Shown here: positions 34,573 to 43,896 of the stretch, piece after piece | Layout: each line of letters opens with the position of its first letter | How positions within the stretch are numbered: the stretch's first letter is position 1 | Assembly: GCA_902771935.1 (NCBI GenBank) | Contig: CACXYM010000007.1 | Coordinates: forward strand, 186,001 to 250,000 | From: an uncultured Bacteroidales bacterium | Lineage (GTDB): Bacteria; Bacteroidota; Bacteroidia; Bacteroidales; Paludibacteraceae | Direction of reading: 5' to 3' | Length of the DNA stretch: 64,000 bases | Translations under genes and position numbers: made by a program | Notes under the pieces: generated by a model | Told to the model about the DNA's origin: nothing | Database searches by the model: none | Seen by the model: only the letters and a program-made list of their open reading frames with translations

Positions 34573-37179
34573 ATGTCGGACAAAAAACAAATAGAAGTCA
34601 TCGGTGCTCGGGTAAATAACCTGAAAAATGTGGACGTAACAATACCGCGCGACAAATTATCTGTAATAACAGGTGTGAGCGGTAGCGGTAAGTCGTCTTT
34701 GGCTTTTGATACGATATTTGCCGAGGGTCAACGTCGATATATAGACACTTTTTCTTCCTACGCAAGAGGATATATCGGGAATTTAGAGAGACCTGATATA
34801 GATAAGATAACGGGATTGAGCCCCGTAATCTCTATTGACCAAAAAACGACTCAGAAGAACCCGCGTTCTACCGTCGGAACCATTACAGAGATTTACGACT
34901 ATCTGCGTCTGCTTTATGCAAGAGCGGGCGAAGCATATTCGTACCTGAGCGGAGAAAAGATGGTGCATTATTCTGATGAGCAGATTGTGGAGTTGCTATC
35001 CAAAGAGTTTGCGGGAAAGAAAATATTGCTGCTGGCACCATTGGTTACTAATCGGAAAGGCCACTATAAGGAGTTATTCGATACTGTACGTAAGAAGGGC
35101 TTTCTGCAAGTGCGAGTAGATGGAGAAATTCGCGACTTAGTGTTTGGTATGAAGGTGGACAGATATGTCAACCACAGCATTGAGTTAGTCGTAGATAAAC
35201 TAAAAGTAAATGATACAGACGATGTTTCCCCGAACGATGTAATAAGGTTACGACAAAGCGTGGATAAAGCCATGACACAAGGAAATGGCGTAATCATGAT
35301 TACTACAATCAACGAGGAAAAGAATGAAGTGCGCTATTTCAGCCGAAATCTAATGTGTCCGGTGACGGGTCTTAGTTATGTAGAACCCGCCCCACACTCT
35401 TTTTCGTTTAATTCGCCGAGCGGTTGGTGTCCTCGATGCAAGGGATTGGGAAAAGTGAGAGGTGAAAGCTTAAAAGTGAAAAGCGAAAGGGACGAGGTGG
35501 ATGCAATCATTCGAGATGAAGAGAATTGGTTTGAGAAACTGGTGGATTACCCGGTAGAGGATGAGTCAGATAGTGATGAAGTGTGGAGTGTTTGTCCGGA
35601 GTGTGGAGGCAAGCGATTGAATAAAGAAGCACTGAGTTATAAGTTTGCAGGCAAAACGATTGCCGAGCTCAGTGAAATGGATATAGAAGAGCTATTGGTA
35701 TTTTTGGAAGGACCGTTGGAGTTAAATACCAAACAACGGGCTGTTTCAGAGCCTATTCTTAAGGAGATATGTGCCCGACTGCGCTTTATGCAAAGTGTAG
35801 GACTGACTTATTTAAGTTTAGGTCGAAGTTCAGAGAGTTTGTCGGGCGGTGAGAGTCAGCGGATTCGTTTAGCTACGCAAATAGGTTCGCGTTTAGTGAA
35901 CGTGCTGTACATATTAGATGAGCCAAGTATCGGTTTACATCAGCGGGACAACAGACGTTTAATCGATTCGCTGAAGGAACTGCGCGACATGGGTAATTCC
36001 GTGATTGTTGTAGAGCATGATGAACAAATCATGAGGGAGGCGGATTATATTGTAGATATTGGCCCAAAAGCTGGACGACTCGGCGGAAAGATTATGTTTG
36101 AGGGAACGCCGGAAGAATTACTTAAAAGCGACACAATCACCGCACAGTGGCTGCGTGGAGAACGCAAGATTACGTTACCATGCAACACCGACACCCCAAA
36201 AGATTGGATTTGCGTGAAAGGATGTCACGGCAATAATCTCAAACATATAGATGTTGCTTTTCCATTAGGAAAGATGATAGGCATAACCGGTGTGAGCGGA
36301 AGTGGTAAATCCACACTGGTCAACCAAACACTATACCCTATTCTATCTCAACACTTATACCGAAGTCTGACCAAGCCGTTAGCTTATGACAGCATAGAGG
36401 GTATCGATTTGATAGATAAAGTGATAGCCGTAGATCAAAGTCCGATAGGCCGCACGCCGCGCTCCAATCCTGCAACATATACCAACGTATTCAACGATAT
36501 ACGCGAACTATTCGCTCAATTACCCGAAGCTCGAATCCGTGCCTGGAAAGCCGGTCGGTTCTCATTCAACATGAAAGGAGGACGCTGCGAAAACTGCCTT
36601 GGTAACGGTTACCGAACGATTCAGATGCACTTTTTGCCGGATGTCTATGTGCCCTGTGAAGTATGCGGAGGCAAGCGATATAACAAAGAGACGCTGGAGG
36701 TCAAGTTCAAAGGCAAAACGATTAGTGATGTGCTCGATATGACAGTTAATCAGGCCGTTGAGTTCTTTGAGTCACAACCCTATATACTCAAAAAAATCAA
36801 GACAATACAGGAAGTAGGTCTGGGTTACATCAAATTAGGGCAATCGAGCACAACATTATCCGGAGGAGAGAGTCAGCGCATTAAACTGGCAGCCGAGTTA
36901 GGCCGTCCGTCCACGGGCAAGACAGTATATATATTAGACGAACCCACAACGGGGTTGCATTTTGAAGACGTGCACATTTTATTGGGTGTCCTACGGAAAT
37001 TGGTAGACAGAGGAAATACAGTGATAATCATAGAGCATAATCTAGATGTAATTCGTGCGTGTGATTGGCTGATAGATTTGGGGCCAGAAGGAGGACGAGA
37101 GGGCGGTAAACTGGTAGTGGCCGGCAGCATAGAAGACGTTCGCAATTGTAAAGAATCTATTACGGGACAATATTTGTAA
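34573..37179 (+). CDS. uvrA: Excinuclease ABC subunit A, shortened form
   Basis: 868 residues; E. coli UvrA is about 940. Two ABC ATPase modules are present (Walker [10 protein letters not shown] and GVSGSGKST; signatures [12 protein letters not shown] and [12 protein letters not shown]). The UvrB-binding region is present. The first zinc site reads CPVTG...CPRC, losing one Cys of the usual CxxC...CxxC, and the insertion domain between GLGKVRGE and CPECGGKR is roughly 60 residues where E. coli has about 130. That gap contains a low-complexity LKVKSERDE stretch coded by AAAGTGAAAAGCGAAAG-type DNA. A second full-length UvrA is likely elsewhere. Confidence 0.9.
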   Translation: MSDKKQIEVIGARVNNLKNVDVTIPRDKLSVITGVSGSGKSSLAFDTIFAEGQRRYIDTFSSYARGYIGNLERPDIDKITGLSPVISIDQKTTQKNPRSTVGTITEIYDYLRLLYARAGEAYSYLSGEKMVHYSDEQIVELLSKEFAGKKILLLAPLVTNRKGHYKELFDTVRKKGFLQVRVDGEIRDLVFGMKVDRYVNHSIELVVDKLKVNDTDDVSPNDVIRLRQSVDKAMTQGNGVIMITTINEEKNEVRYFSRNLMCPVTGLSYVEPAPHSFSFNSPSGWCPRCKGLGKVRGESLKVKSERDEVDAIIRDEENWFEKLVDYPVEDESDSDEVWSVCPECGGKRLNKEALSYKFAGKTIAELSEMDIEELLVFLEGPLELNTKQRAVSEPILKEICARLRFMQSVGLTYLSLGRSSESLSGGESQRIRLATQIGSRLVNVLYILDEPSIGLHQRDNRRLIDSLKELRDMGNSVIVVEHDEQIMREADYIVDIGPKAGRLGGKIMFEGTPEELLKSDTITAQWLRGERKITLPCNTDTPKDWICVKGCHGNNLKHIDVAFPLGKMIGITGVSGSGKSTLVNQTLYPILSQHLYRSLTKPLAYDSIEGIDLIDKVIAVDQSPIGRTPRSNPATYTNVFNDIRELFAQLPEARIRAWKAGRFSFNMKGGRCENCLGNGYRTIQMHFLPDVYVPCEVCGGKRYNKETLEVKFKGKTISDVLDMTVNQAVEFFESQPYILKKIKTIQEVGLGYIKLGQSSTTLSGGESQRIKLAAELGRPSTGKTVYILDEPTTGLHFEDVHILLGVLRKLVDRGNTVIIIEHNLDVIRACDWLIDLGPEGGREGGKLVVAGSIEDVRNCKESITGQYL

Positions 37180-37189
37180 TCCTATCTTA

Positions 37190-38020
37190 TTGACTTCTAA
37201 TATATCCATATATTATAATCCAAGCGCGGGCAGTGGACGGGCAGAAACAGTATGGAAGGATGTGAAGGCATTACTGGATGCCCAAGGTGTGAAATATGCC
37301 TTATTGGAGCGAGACAAGTTGGATAAAGCTTGTACCGATGTGATTGTAATCGGAGGTGATGGGACATTCAATAGCCTACTGAATGGTTTATCTAAGCCGG
37401 AGGAGCATCGTTTTGTACTCTTAGCAGGAGGAACGAGCAATAGTTTGTATTCTCAGATTAGCGGGCAAGAGAAAGCCGCCAATAAGGTACAACGTTACTT
37501 GAATGATGCGCCTTTTATGAAGACTGATTTGCCGGAGTTAATATGCAACGGGCACACATGGCGATTTATCAACGAAGCGAGTGTAGGTTTTGCAGCAAGC
37601 ATCGCCCAAGCGATAGAGAATCGCAACACAAAGAAGCGATTTAATCGATTAGGATTGAACGAGTTAGCTTACATCGCCACTGCTTTTCGATGCTGGCAAC
37701 GAGAAGAGCCAATAATGGTATCTTTCTGCAATAATAAGCGCATTAGTGGAGACCTATATCCTTGTCCGGGAGCCAAAATAGACGACAGGCTGATTGATGT
37801 GTTTGAATTGCGCTGTCCGAGATTGCGCTTACCATTGGAGTTGACACGTCTGATACGCGCCAAAAAAGATGTAGTATCCAAGTGGACCAAACGCAAACAA
37901 GTAAGCACCGGAAAGTGGCTGTTTGACAGGCCATTACCGGTTGAGATAGACGGCAATCCAATAGGTAAAACAACTGAGATAGATTTGCAACTTTATTCGG
38001 CCTCACTCAACGTATTTTGA
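37190..38020 (+). CDS. Diacylglycerol/lipid kinase family protein
   Basis: 276 residues starting at a TTG 10 bp after uvrA; no nearby ATG in frame. IYYNPSAGSGRAE and VIGGDGTFNSLLNGL are the nucleotide-binding motifs of the DAGK catalytic domain; LLAGGTSNSL and FINEASVGFAASI follow. It likely phosphorylates diacylglycerol or a related lipid at the inner membrane. It is transcribed after uvrA. Its last 28 bp overlap the end of the convergent exosortase gene. Confidence 0.85.
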   Translation: MTSNISIYYNPSAGSGRAETVWKDVKALLDAQGVKYALLERDKLDKACTDVIVIGGDGTFNSLLNGLSKPEEHRFVLLAGGTSNSLYSQISGQEKAANKVQRYLNDAPFMKTDLPELICNGHTWRFINEASVGFAASIAQAIENRNTKKRFNRLGLNELAYIATAFRCWQREEPIMVSFCNNKRISGDLYPCPGAKIDDRLIDVFELRCPRLRLPLELTRLIRAKKDVVSKWTKRKQVSTGKWLFDRPLPVEIDGNPIGKTTEIDLQLYSASLNVF

Positions 38021-38601
38021 GGTACTTTTCTCAGCTTCTCAACATACCAAACCCAAAGCAGAAACATAAAACCGTAGAAGAGATACTTAAATATGTACGT
38101 ATGGAGTATCTCAAACCAATCCGGATGAAATTCCATAAAGAATGTTATTGCGCTGATACGCAGGATGTTAAACAGGAAAATGGCAACCCATCCAAATGGA
38201 ATAAACCATGCCTTTGATTTCCAATCGCCTATTGTAACGAGCAAGATACATAACCAAATGAACGATTGTTTAATAGGCGTACAACTCCACACGATCTTTG
38301 AGCCTCCTCCGGTCACGAATCTCAAGGTAATGGCATCTGCCTGGTAGATAGTGTCACGGAAAAGCGATACTATCCAATAAACAGCCTCAGCAGTTATTTC
38401 CGAAAACCACTGAAAGAAAGGTGTCGCATTCAATCCGAGAAAGGTAACAGCAATATTATCTTCGTCACCGTGAATGCATAGTTTCCATATCCCATTACTC
38501 ACAAAAAGTGCCACTACAAAGATGATAACATCCTTGTACGGGTCAAGATTCTGCCAAAAAGCAGAAAGTTTAGATTTGAGTTTTGGCGAAAGGCACTTCA
38601 T
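37993..38601 (-). CDS. Exosortase/archaeosortase-family membrane protein
   Basis: 202 residues, five or six membrane helices. The catalytic-type residues are visible: Cys in VWSCTPIKQSFIW, Arg in FNILRISAITFFM, and His in FEILHTYIFKYLFYGF, in the order and spacing of exosortases. Those enzymes cleave C-terminal signals (such as PEP-CTERM) of exported proteins. No PEP-CTERM protein is seen in the window; the short tails of secreted proteins here do not have that form. It overlaps the end of tsaD by 32 bp and the lipid kinase by 28 bp, so its boundaries are compact. The substrate is unknown. Confidence 0.75.
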   Translation of the reverse strand: MKCLSPKLKSKLSAFWQNLDPYKDVIIFVVALFVSNGIWKLCIHGDEDNIAVTFLGLNATPFFQWFSEITAEAVYWIVSLFRDTIYQADAITLRFVTGGGSKIVWSCTPIKQSFIWLCILLVTIGDWKSKAWFIPFGWVAIFLFNILRISAITFFMEFHPDWFEILHTYIFKYLFYGFMFLLWVWYVEKLRKVPQNTLSEAE

Positions 38602-39582
38602 CTATTGCGCAAAAATCGTTGTCTAAGTATTTGTAATAAGCAGCCTGACAAATCATCGCCGCATTGTCCGTAGTGAACGAGAAAGGCGGAATGAACACAT
38701 CCCATTTATAGCGTTTGCCATAGTAGATAAACGCATCGCGCAGCCCGCTATTCGCACTCACACCACCTGCCACAGCTACTTGATTGATATTCAACTCTTT
38801 AGCCGCTTTCTTTAGCTTTTTCATCAGCACGTCGATTATCGTATATTGAAGCGAAGCGCATAGATCTTCTTTGAAGTTTGGGATACGTTCCGACAAGGCT
38901 TCCACGCTATCTACACCATGCGCTTTCATCAGGTCGCGGATGGTGTATAGGAACGAGGTCTTCAGTCCTGAGAACGAATAGTCATAATCCGGCAGATTTG
39001 GTTCGGCAAAGTGATAGGCATCTTTATTACCCAATTTGGCTAATTTATCAATCCACGGACCACCCGGATACGGCAAACCGATTACCTTAGCGCACTTGTC
39101 AAACGCTTCGCCCGCTGCATCGTCGATAGTCTGACCGATGATGGACATGCGGTTATACCCTTCTACTTTGACTATCTGCGAGTTACCTCCGCTCACGAGT
39201 AAGCACAGGAACGGAAACGTCGGATGCTTTAGCGGCTCGCCTTCCGGCTGCACAAAATGCGCCGAATACCCAATGACAATGCCATTCCTTTGGCAAAAGA
39301 CGTACCGACCAAGAGTGAACCAAGTAAGCCAGGTCCGCGAGTGAATGCTATTGCCGACAAGTCAGTTTTGCGCACACCAGCACGACGTAACGCCGTATCT
39401 ACTACGGGAACGATATTCAGTTGATGCGCACGGCTTGCTAACTCCGGCACTACGCCGCCGAACTCTTCGTGCACTTTCTGCGAGGCTGTCACGTTACTGA
39501 GCAGTATCCCATTGCGTATCACCGCTGCCGACGTATCGTCACAACTCGACTCAATTGCTAATATAACTATATCTTTCTCCAC
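38570..39582 (-). pseudogene. tsaD: tsaD, N6-threonylcarbamoyladenosine synthase subunit, frameshifted by about 37-nt deletion
   Basis: The product joins the threonylcarbamoyl group to A37 of ANN-decoding tRNAs. Two frames make up the gene. Residues 1-106 ([20 protein letters not shown] to [10 protein letters not shown]) are in one frame, which then reads 11 unrelated residues to a stop. The rest ([12 protein letters not shown] to the C-terminus) is in another frame from about 39262. Between LGI and AHF only two bases remain, where homologues have about 13 residues with NHLQGHVL. The deletion therefore removes the metal-binding His-x3-His motif and shifts the frame. TsaD is normally essential, so a sequence or assembly error is as likely as a real lesion. 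Confidence 0.85.
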
Positions 39583-39597
39583 TATAAACGCTAAACC

Positions 39598-40347
39598 CTA
39601 AAATGTCAGTTCCCTCAGAAATCTGACAATATAATCTTGCCAATTGTCCCATGTGTGACCGCCGGCACTCTCGTAATACGTATATTCGCGATGATTCTCT
39701 TCAAGCCAAGCGCGGTACGATTGCACCTTTGTATAAAGGAAATCGTCCTTACCTATGCCTAACCAGAGCTTCGTCGGTTCGGATGGTGCACGGTGCACAA
39801 ACACCGCAGGAGAGAACATCCCCACGTACGCAAACTGCCCGTCTAATTCCGACGACACCATCATCGTATGATATCCGCCCATCGACAGACCAGCTATTGC
39901 GCGCTCACTCGGCTTCGTGCTGATGCGATAGCGACGTTCAGCCGCTGCCATGAACGCACCGAAGTTTTTCTCCCATTCGCCCGTTGTCGCATTGGCTCTC
40001 TCTTCTTCGGGTGTCGGTCGACTCGGACAGTTATCCGGCATCACTACCACCATCTCAGCTACTTCGCCCAATTGCAGCAAACTATCCATAATGGCAACCA
40101 ATCGACCTTGTGTCGTCCAATCGTTCTCGTTGCCGTACATGCCATGTTGCAGGTACAACACTGGGAAGGTCTCGCTCGTCCGAGTTTCATACGCGCACGG
40201 CACATATACGCAACACGGCACTCCATTCAGCGTATCGCGCACTACCGTTCCCGCACGATCATAAAGCGCTGCACTCTTCCCGCAGCCTATTAACATACTG
40301 CCTAACAGCAACACCATCAGCAGCACTAAACAATTTTTTCCTTTCAT
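39598..40347 (-). CDS. Lipoprotein esterase, esterase D / CE1-like
   Basis: 249 residues from MKGKNCLVLLMVLLLGSMLI with lipobox LIGC; upstream in-frame sequence is not plausible. Alpha/beta-hydrolase: YLQHGMYGNENDW, nucleophile Ser in GLSMGGYHTM, Asp in IGKDDFLY, His in GGHTWDNW. The family includes feruloyl and acetyl esterases and S-formylglutathione hydrolases; the lipoprotein signal suggests a surface carbohydrate esterase. It lies 15 bp upstream of tsaD and has a promoter at 40378, so it drives tsaD and the exosortase too (inference). Confidence 0.85.
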   Translation of the reverse strand: MKGKNCLVLLMVLLLGSMLIGCGKSAALYDRAGTVVRDTLNGVPCCVYVPCAYETRTSETFPVLYLQHGMYGNENDWTTQGRLVAIMDSLLQLGEVAEMVVVMPDNCPSRPTPEEERANATTGEWEKNFGAFMAAAERRYRISTKPSERAIAGLSMGGYHTMMVSSELDGQFAYVGMFSPAVFVHRAPSEPTKLWLGIGKDDFLYTKVQSYRAWLEENHREYTYYESAGGHTWDNWQDYIVRFLRELTF

Positions 40348-40377
40348 ATTTTCCAAATTACGGTGCCAAATTATCGC

Positions 40378-40386
40378 GCAAAAGTA
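40378..40386 (-). promoter_or_regulatory. Promoter of the esterase-tsaD unit
   Basis: Minus strand TACTTTTGC; TTTGCAAGAG at 40401-40410, 20 bp spacing. Confidence 0.75.
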
Positions 40387-40459
40387 CTGCTTTTTTTGCA
40401 CTCTTGCAAATATTTTCAAAAAAAACGTCATTTTCTTTGCATATATGCAATTTTTGTTG

Positions 40460-40468
40460 TAATTTTGC
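40460..40468 (+). promoter_or_regulatory. Promoter of the MNT-HEPN pair
   Basis: TAATTTTGC with TTTGCATATA at 40436-40445, 20 bp spacing. Confidence 0.75.
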
Positions 40469-40482
40469 AGCGCAAAATCGTA

Positions 40483-40803
40483 ATGACAAAGAATTTGAAC
40501 ATAGTAGAGCAAATCAAGAACCTTGGAAAACAAGTACTTCCCAAGGGTAGCCGCTTATTGTTATATGGTTCTCGTGCGCGTGGCGATAATCGTCCCAATT
40601 CAGATTGGGATTTACTGTTATTAGTAGAAAAAGATCACCAACAGTTACAGGATTTTGAGCACTATGCGTATCCATTTATTGAAATGGGATGGAATGAGGG
40701 TATAGAAATTAACCCTATGCTTTACACCCATAAGGAATGGGAAGAGCGCCACTTCACTCCGTTTTATCATAACGTTGAAAGCGACAAAATAGTTCTGATA
40801 TGA
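40483..40803 (+). CDS. MNT-type nucleotidyltransferase (antitoxin-like)
   Basis: 106 residues from MTKNLNIVEQIKNLGKQVLP; the frame continues upstream but the ATG at 40483 follows the promoter by 15 bp and fits the family. LLLYGSRARGDNRPNSDWDL is the minimal nucleotidyltransferase motif (GS...D-x-D) with active-site residues intact. Its stop overlaps the next start by 4 bp (ATGA). In MNT-HEPN systems this protein modifies its HEPN partner with nucleotides and thereby silences it. Together they form the front of the defence island. Confidence 0.9.
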   Translation: MTKNLNIVEQIKNLGKQVLPKGSRLLLYGSRARGDNRPNSDWDLLLLVEKDHQQLQDFEHYAYPFIEMGWNEGIEINPMLYTHKEWEERHFTPFYHNVESDKIVLI

Positions 40804-41201
40804 GTCTGACAAACGAAGAAAAACAAATTTTGATACAGTTGCATTTAGATAAATGCCATGCTTGCCTTGTTGACGGTGAGCAACTCCTGGAGTTAAATTC
40901 TATCTCAGCAGCAGCTAACCGATTCTATTATGGTGTATTCCATGCTATTCATGCGTTATTTGTCGCTAATGGAATCTATTCCAAATCGCATCATGGAACG
41001 AATGCACAGTTTCATCAGCATTTCATAAAAACTGGTATCATTGATCCTAAGTATGGACATTTTATTGCAGTAATGGAAAATATGCGTGAGAAGGCAGATT
41101 ATGATGTTATATATGATGTCACACGTGAGGATTTGGACGCTTTAAAACCAGTAGCATATGAACTAGTTGAGCTGGTCCAGAATTTGCTCAATACAAAATA
41201 A
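40800..41201 (+). CDS. HEPN-domain protein (toxin-like)
   Basis: 133 residues. ANRFYYGVFHAIHALFVANG carries the conserved HEPN pattern with R-x6-H. The helical remainder KSHHGTNAQFHQHFIKTGII and AVMENMREKADYDVIYDVTR is typical of PF05168-like HEPN. It is translationally coupled to the MNT gene. HEPN domains of such pairs are RNases or RNA-binding proteins that can stop translation. The seen R and H support RNase potential; activity is inference. Confidence 0.88.
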   Translation: MSLTNEEKQILIQLHLDKCHACLVDGEQLLELNSISAAANRFYYGVFHAIHALFVANGIYSKSHHGTNAQFHQHFIKTGIIDPKYGHFIAVMENMREKADYDVIYDVTREDLDALKPVAYELVELVQNLLNTK

Positions 41202-41205
41202 TCTC

Positions 41206-41466
41206 CGTCACTCCCTGACGTTAAACAGGAGGAAATATTGAAAATAAATAAGCGCAAGGCGTTGCGCAATAACATATTTAAATAATAACAGAGCTTTAGC
41301 TCTTATTCTCCGTACCGAAATACGACCAATTTTTCAACACAGGAGAGTAAGCAAGCAAAGGTTCACGCTACGGCGTGGACTATTTGTGCTTATTGATGTG
41401 TAAGGTCACATGGTCGTAACCTCGGTACTAGATAGGCAACAACAAATAGTCCCGCTTTTTTGTTGC
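41206..41466 (+). ncRNA. Highly structured non-coding region upstream of the methyltransferase
   Basis: No ORF fits. From left: hairpin CGTCA-CTCCC-TGACG (41206-41220); GCGCAA/TTGCGC (41252-41267); AATAA-GAGCT/AGCTC-TTATT (41284-41307). Then a long rod: 41312-41318 pairs with 41422-41428, 41321-41328 with 41411-41418, 41337-41341 with 41397-41401, 41346-41353 with 41387-41394, 41361-41368 with 41373-41380, capped by a UACG tetraloop (41369-41372). A second fold competes: GGACTATTTGT (41377-41387) is perfectly complementary to 41442-41452, inside a GCAACAA/TTGTTGC stem (41436-41466). No strong -7 box lies within it on the plus strand. It may be a switch leader or an sRNA; strand is inferred. 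Confidence 0.45.
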
Positions 41467-41502
41467 TTATAGGGTAAGAGCAAGGACAAAATGCTTTTAT
41501 CC

Positions 41503-42609
41503 ATGGCAAGAAATGCAGAATTGAGGCAAGCGAAAGCTGCTAAAAAGGACGAGTTCTACACTCAATATGTGGACATTCAGAAAGAAGTAAACGCATACAT
41601 TGAATACAACCCCGATGTCTTTCGGGGCAAGACAATCTTGCTGCCTTGCGACGATCCCGAATGGAGCAATTTTACCAAGTTTTTTGCACAAAACTTTGAG
41701 TTCTTCGGTCTGAAGAAACTCATCTCTACTTCATTCGCTGTTGAAAGCAAGAAATATAAAGAGGGATATATGCCTACTCTTTTTGAAACAGAAAGTCCCA
41801 TTTTTGATAATAACAAAACGCGTACACATGGTAAGATATTCATCCTTGATCGTGATACCAATGCGAATGGTCGCATAGATATTGATGATTTACAATGGAA
41901 TTATTTAGAAGGGAATGGGGATTTTAAGAGCGAAGAGGTTAGTAAATTGTGTGATGAAGCAGATATTGTAATAACGAATCCTCCATTTTCATTGTTCAGA
42001 GAATTTATGGCATGGCTCTTTAAGAAAAAGAAAAAATTCTTAGTATTAGGAAATATCAACAATATTTGCTACAAAGAGATATTCCCTTTAATGCAAACTA
42101 ACCAAATGTGGCTTGGACCTTCAATATCGAGTGGGGATAGAGAATTTAGAGTCCCTCAAGAATATCCGCTAGAAGCTGCTGGTTGGAGAATAGATGAAAA
42201 TGGCACACACTATATAAAAGTGAAGGGGGTGAGGTGGTTTACAAATTTAGAGCACGGAAAACATCATCTTCCATGCGAATTTATGACAATGGAAGATAAT
42301 ATCCGATTCAGCAAACACAAGGAAGTAAAAGGGGTAGGTTATTCCAAATATACAAACTACGATGCACTTGAAGTTCCTTTTTCCGAATGTATACCCTCTG
42401 ATTATGAGGGAGAAATGGGAGTCCCTGTTACGTTTATGGATAAATATTGTCCTGAACAATACGAAATAATTGGTATTAGTTTGACTTTGGGAAAGAACAA
42501 ACCCGCAAATCTCCCCAAGTCACAGCAAGGAGGTCCAGCCTTTTATCTAAAAACTGAGGAAGGCTACAAACGCCAATACCCACGTATCGTAATCCGCAAA
42601 AAACAATAA
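41503..42609 (+). CDS. EcoRI-family adenine-specific DNA methyltransferase
   Basis: 368 residues from [20 protein letters not shown]; an ATG at 41491 would add four residues. The sequence DEFYTQ...[10 protein letters not shown] and [12 protein letters not shown] match the EcoRI methylase family (PF13651-like). [20 protein letters not shown] carries the NPPF catalytic motif, and [19 protein letters not shown] follows. It should methylate adenine in a specific DNA site using S-adenosylmethionine; the site is unknown. No EcoRI-like nuclease is adjacent; instead a DUF262-HNH gene starts 5 bp downstream, hinting that the two form one unit. Confidence 0.88.
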   Translation: MARNAELRQAKAAKKDEFYTQYVDIQKEVNAYIEYNPDVFRGKTILLPCDDPEWSNFTKFFAQNFEFFGLKKLISTSFAVESKKYKEGYMPTLFETESPIFDNNKTRTHGKIFILDRDTNANGRIDIDDLQWNYLEGNGDFKSEEVSKLCDEADIVITNPPFSLFREFMAWLFKKKKKFLVLGNINNICYKEIFPLMQTNQMWLGPSISSGDREFRVPQEYPLEAAGWRIDENGTHYIKVKGVRWFTNLEHGKHHLPCEFMTMEDNIRFSKHKEVKGVGYSKYTNYDALEVPFSECIPSDYEGEMGVPVTFMDKYCPEQYEIIGISLTLGKNKPANLPKSQQGGPAFYLKTEEGYKRQYPRIVIRKKQ

Positions 42610-42614
42610 ATACT

Positions 42615-43778
42615 ATGAAAGCAGAACGTAAGATATACACCGTTGAAGAAATTTGCAAAGGGTTTACCTACAATGAGGCAGAAGGAAAAGGCCTGTTTGG
42701 ACTTTCCGGAAAACTAACCATTCAGCCGGAGTACCAGCGAAATTACCTGTATGCCGAGCAAAACGGCGCACGTGAAATAGCCGTTATTGAGTCCGTGCTC
42801 AAAGGTTATCCTATTGGATTGCTCTATTTTAATAAAGTGGATGATGAGCATTTGGAAGTGTTGGACGGTCAGCAGCGTATTACCTCACTCGGTCGTTTCT
42901 TGACGCGTAAGTTTGCTGTAACCATCAATTGCGTAGAGCACTATTTTGATTTTATGCCTGAGGACTTACAAAAGAAGATACTCCAAACAGAATTGCTCGT
43001 TTATGAATGCGAGGGAACAGAAAGTGAGATCAAAGAATGGTTCAAGACCATCAATATCGTCGGTCTGCCTCTTGAGGAACAAGAGATATTAAATGCTATT
43101 TATTGTGGTCCTTTCGTAACATTGGCAAAAGAAGTATTCTCAAATTCTCAAAATGCGAATGTGAATAAGTGGGCTGCGTTCCTCAAAGGGAATGTGAAGC
43201 GTCAGGCTTATTTGCATGCCGCATTGGATTGGGTAAGTCGCGGCAAAGTAAGTGAATATATGTCACTCCATCGTTTTGACACGAATATTAAAGAAATGCA
43301 AACATACTTTGATAGTGTTATCGATTGGGCAAGCGGTGTGTTTACCGATATCGAGAAAGAGATGTGCGGTCTGCCGTGGGGTGAACTATATGAAAAGTAT
43401 CACAAACAACCTTATAACCCTTCAGATGTGGCAACTAAGCAACGTGCTTTGTATGAGGATTATTATGTTAAAAACAAGAAGGGAATCTATGAATACATAT
43501 TAGGTGGCTGTAAAGAGCCAAAACTATTGGAAGTGCGTTGCTTTGACACTCCGGTTAAGGAAGCCGTTTATGCACGACAAACAGCTTCGGCAAAGGCAGC
43601 CGGCGTTAGTAACTGTCCGCTGTGTGCGATAGGATTGGATAATAACCGTACTCGAATTTGGAAGCTAAACGAGATGGACGCAGACCATGTTACAGCTTGG
43701 TCTAAAGGCGGTGCGACTGATATTTCCAACTGCCAGATGCTTTGTCAGACGCACAATCGGGCAAAGGGGAATAAATAG
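42615..43778 (+). CDS. DUF262 - HNH endonuclease fusion protein
   Basis: 387 residues. The N-terminal DUF262 domain has [22 protein letters not shown] and the signature [14 protein letters not shown], a ParB-like nucleotide-using fold seen in GmrSD-type restriction proteins. After a helical middle (about 170-310) a zinc-ribbon HNH nuclease closes the protein: [31 protein letters not shown] with the Asp-His and Asn of the beta-beta-alpha-metal fold. The pairing with a methyltransferase suggests restriction of unmethylated or modified DNA. It ends upstream of a strong terminator. Confidence 0.87.
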   Translation: MKAERKIYTVEEICKGFTYNEAEGKGLFGLSGKLTIQPEYQRNYLYAEQNGAREIAVIESVLKGYPIGLLYFNKVDDEHLEVLDGQQRITSLGRFLTRKFAVTINCVEHYFDFMPEDLQKKILQTELLVYECEGTESEIKEWFKTINIVGLPLEEQEILNAIYCGPFVTLAKEVFSNSQNANVNKWAAFLKGNVKRQAYLHAALDWVSRGKVSEYMSLHRFDTNIKEMQTYFDSVIDWASGVFTDIEKEMCGLPWGELYEKYHKQPYNPSDVATKQRALYEDYYVKNKKGIYEYILGGCKEPKLLEVRCFDTPVKEAVYARQTASAKAAGVSNCPLCAIGLDNNRTRIWKLNEMDADHVTAWSKGGATDISNCQMLCQTHNRAKGNK

Positions 43779-43844
43779 ATAATAAGGAATAGATGAAAGG
43801 TGAACTCGTGCCAGACGGCATAGATCTTATTAGATTTTAGATTT

Positions 43845-43879
43845 TCGGAGCGGGGCAAATTGTCTCGCTCCGATTTTTG
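43845..43879 (+). terminator. Intrinsic terminator after the DUF262-HNH gene
   Basis: CGGAGCG ... CGCTCCG stem (43846-43852 with 43866-43872, extended by GU pairs) followed by ATTTTTG. Confidence 0.8.
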
Positions 43880-43896
43880 TAGTAGCACGACGTGAA

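Noticed and set aside
41206..41466. Retron or IscB/TnpB-type guide RNA
   Set aside because: No reverse transcriptase, RuvC or IscB/TnpB-type protein is present; the only HNH protein nearby carries DUF262 instead of those domains.
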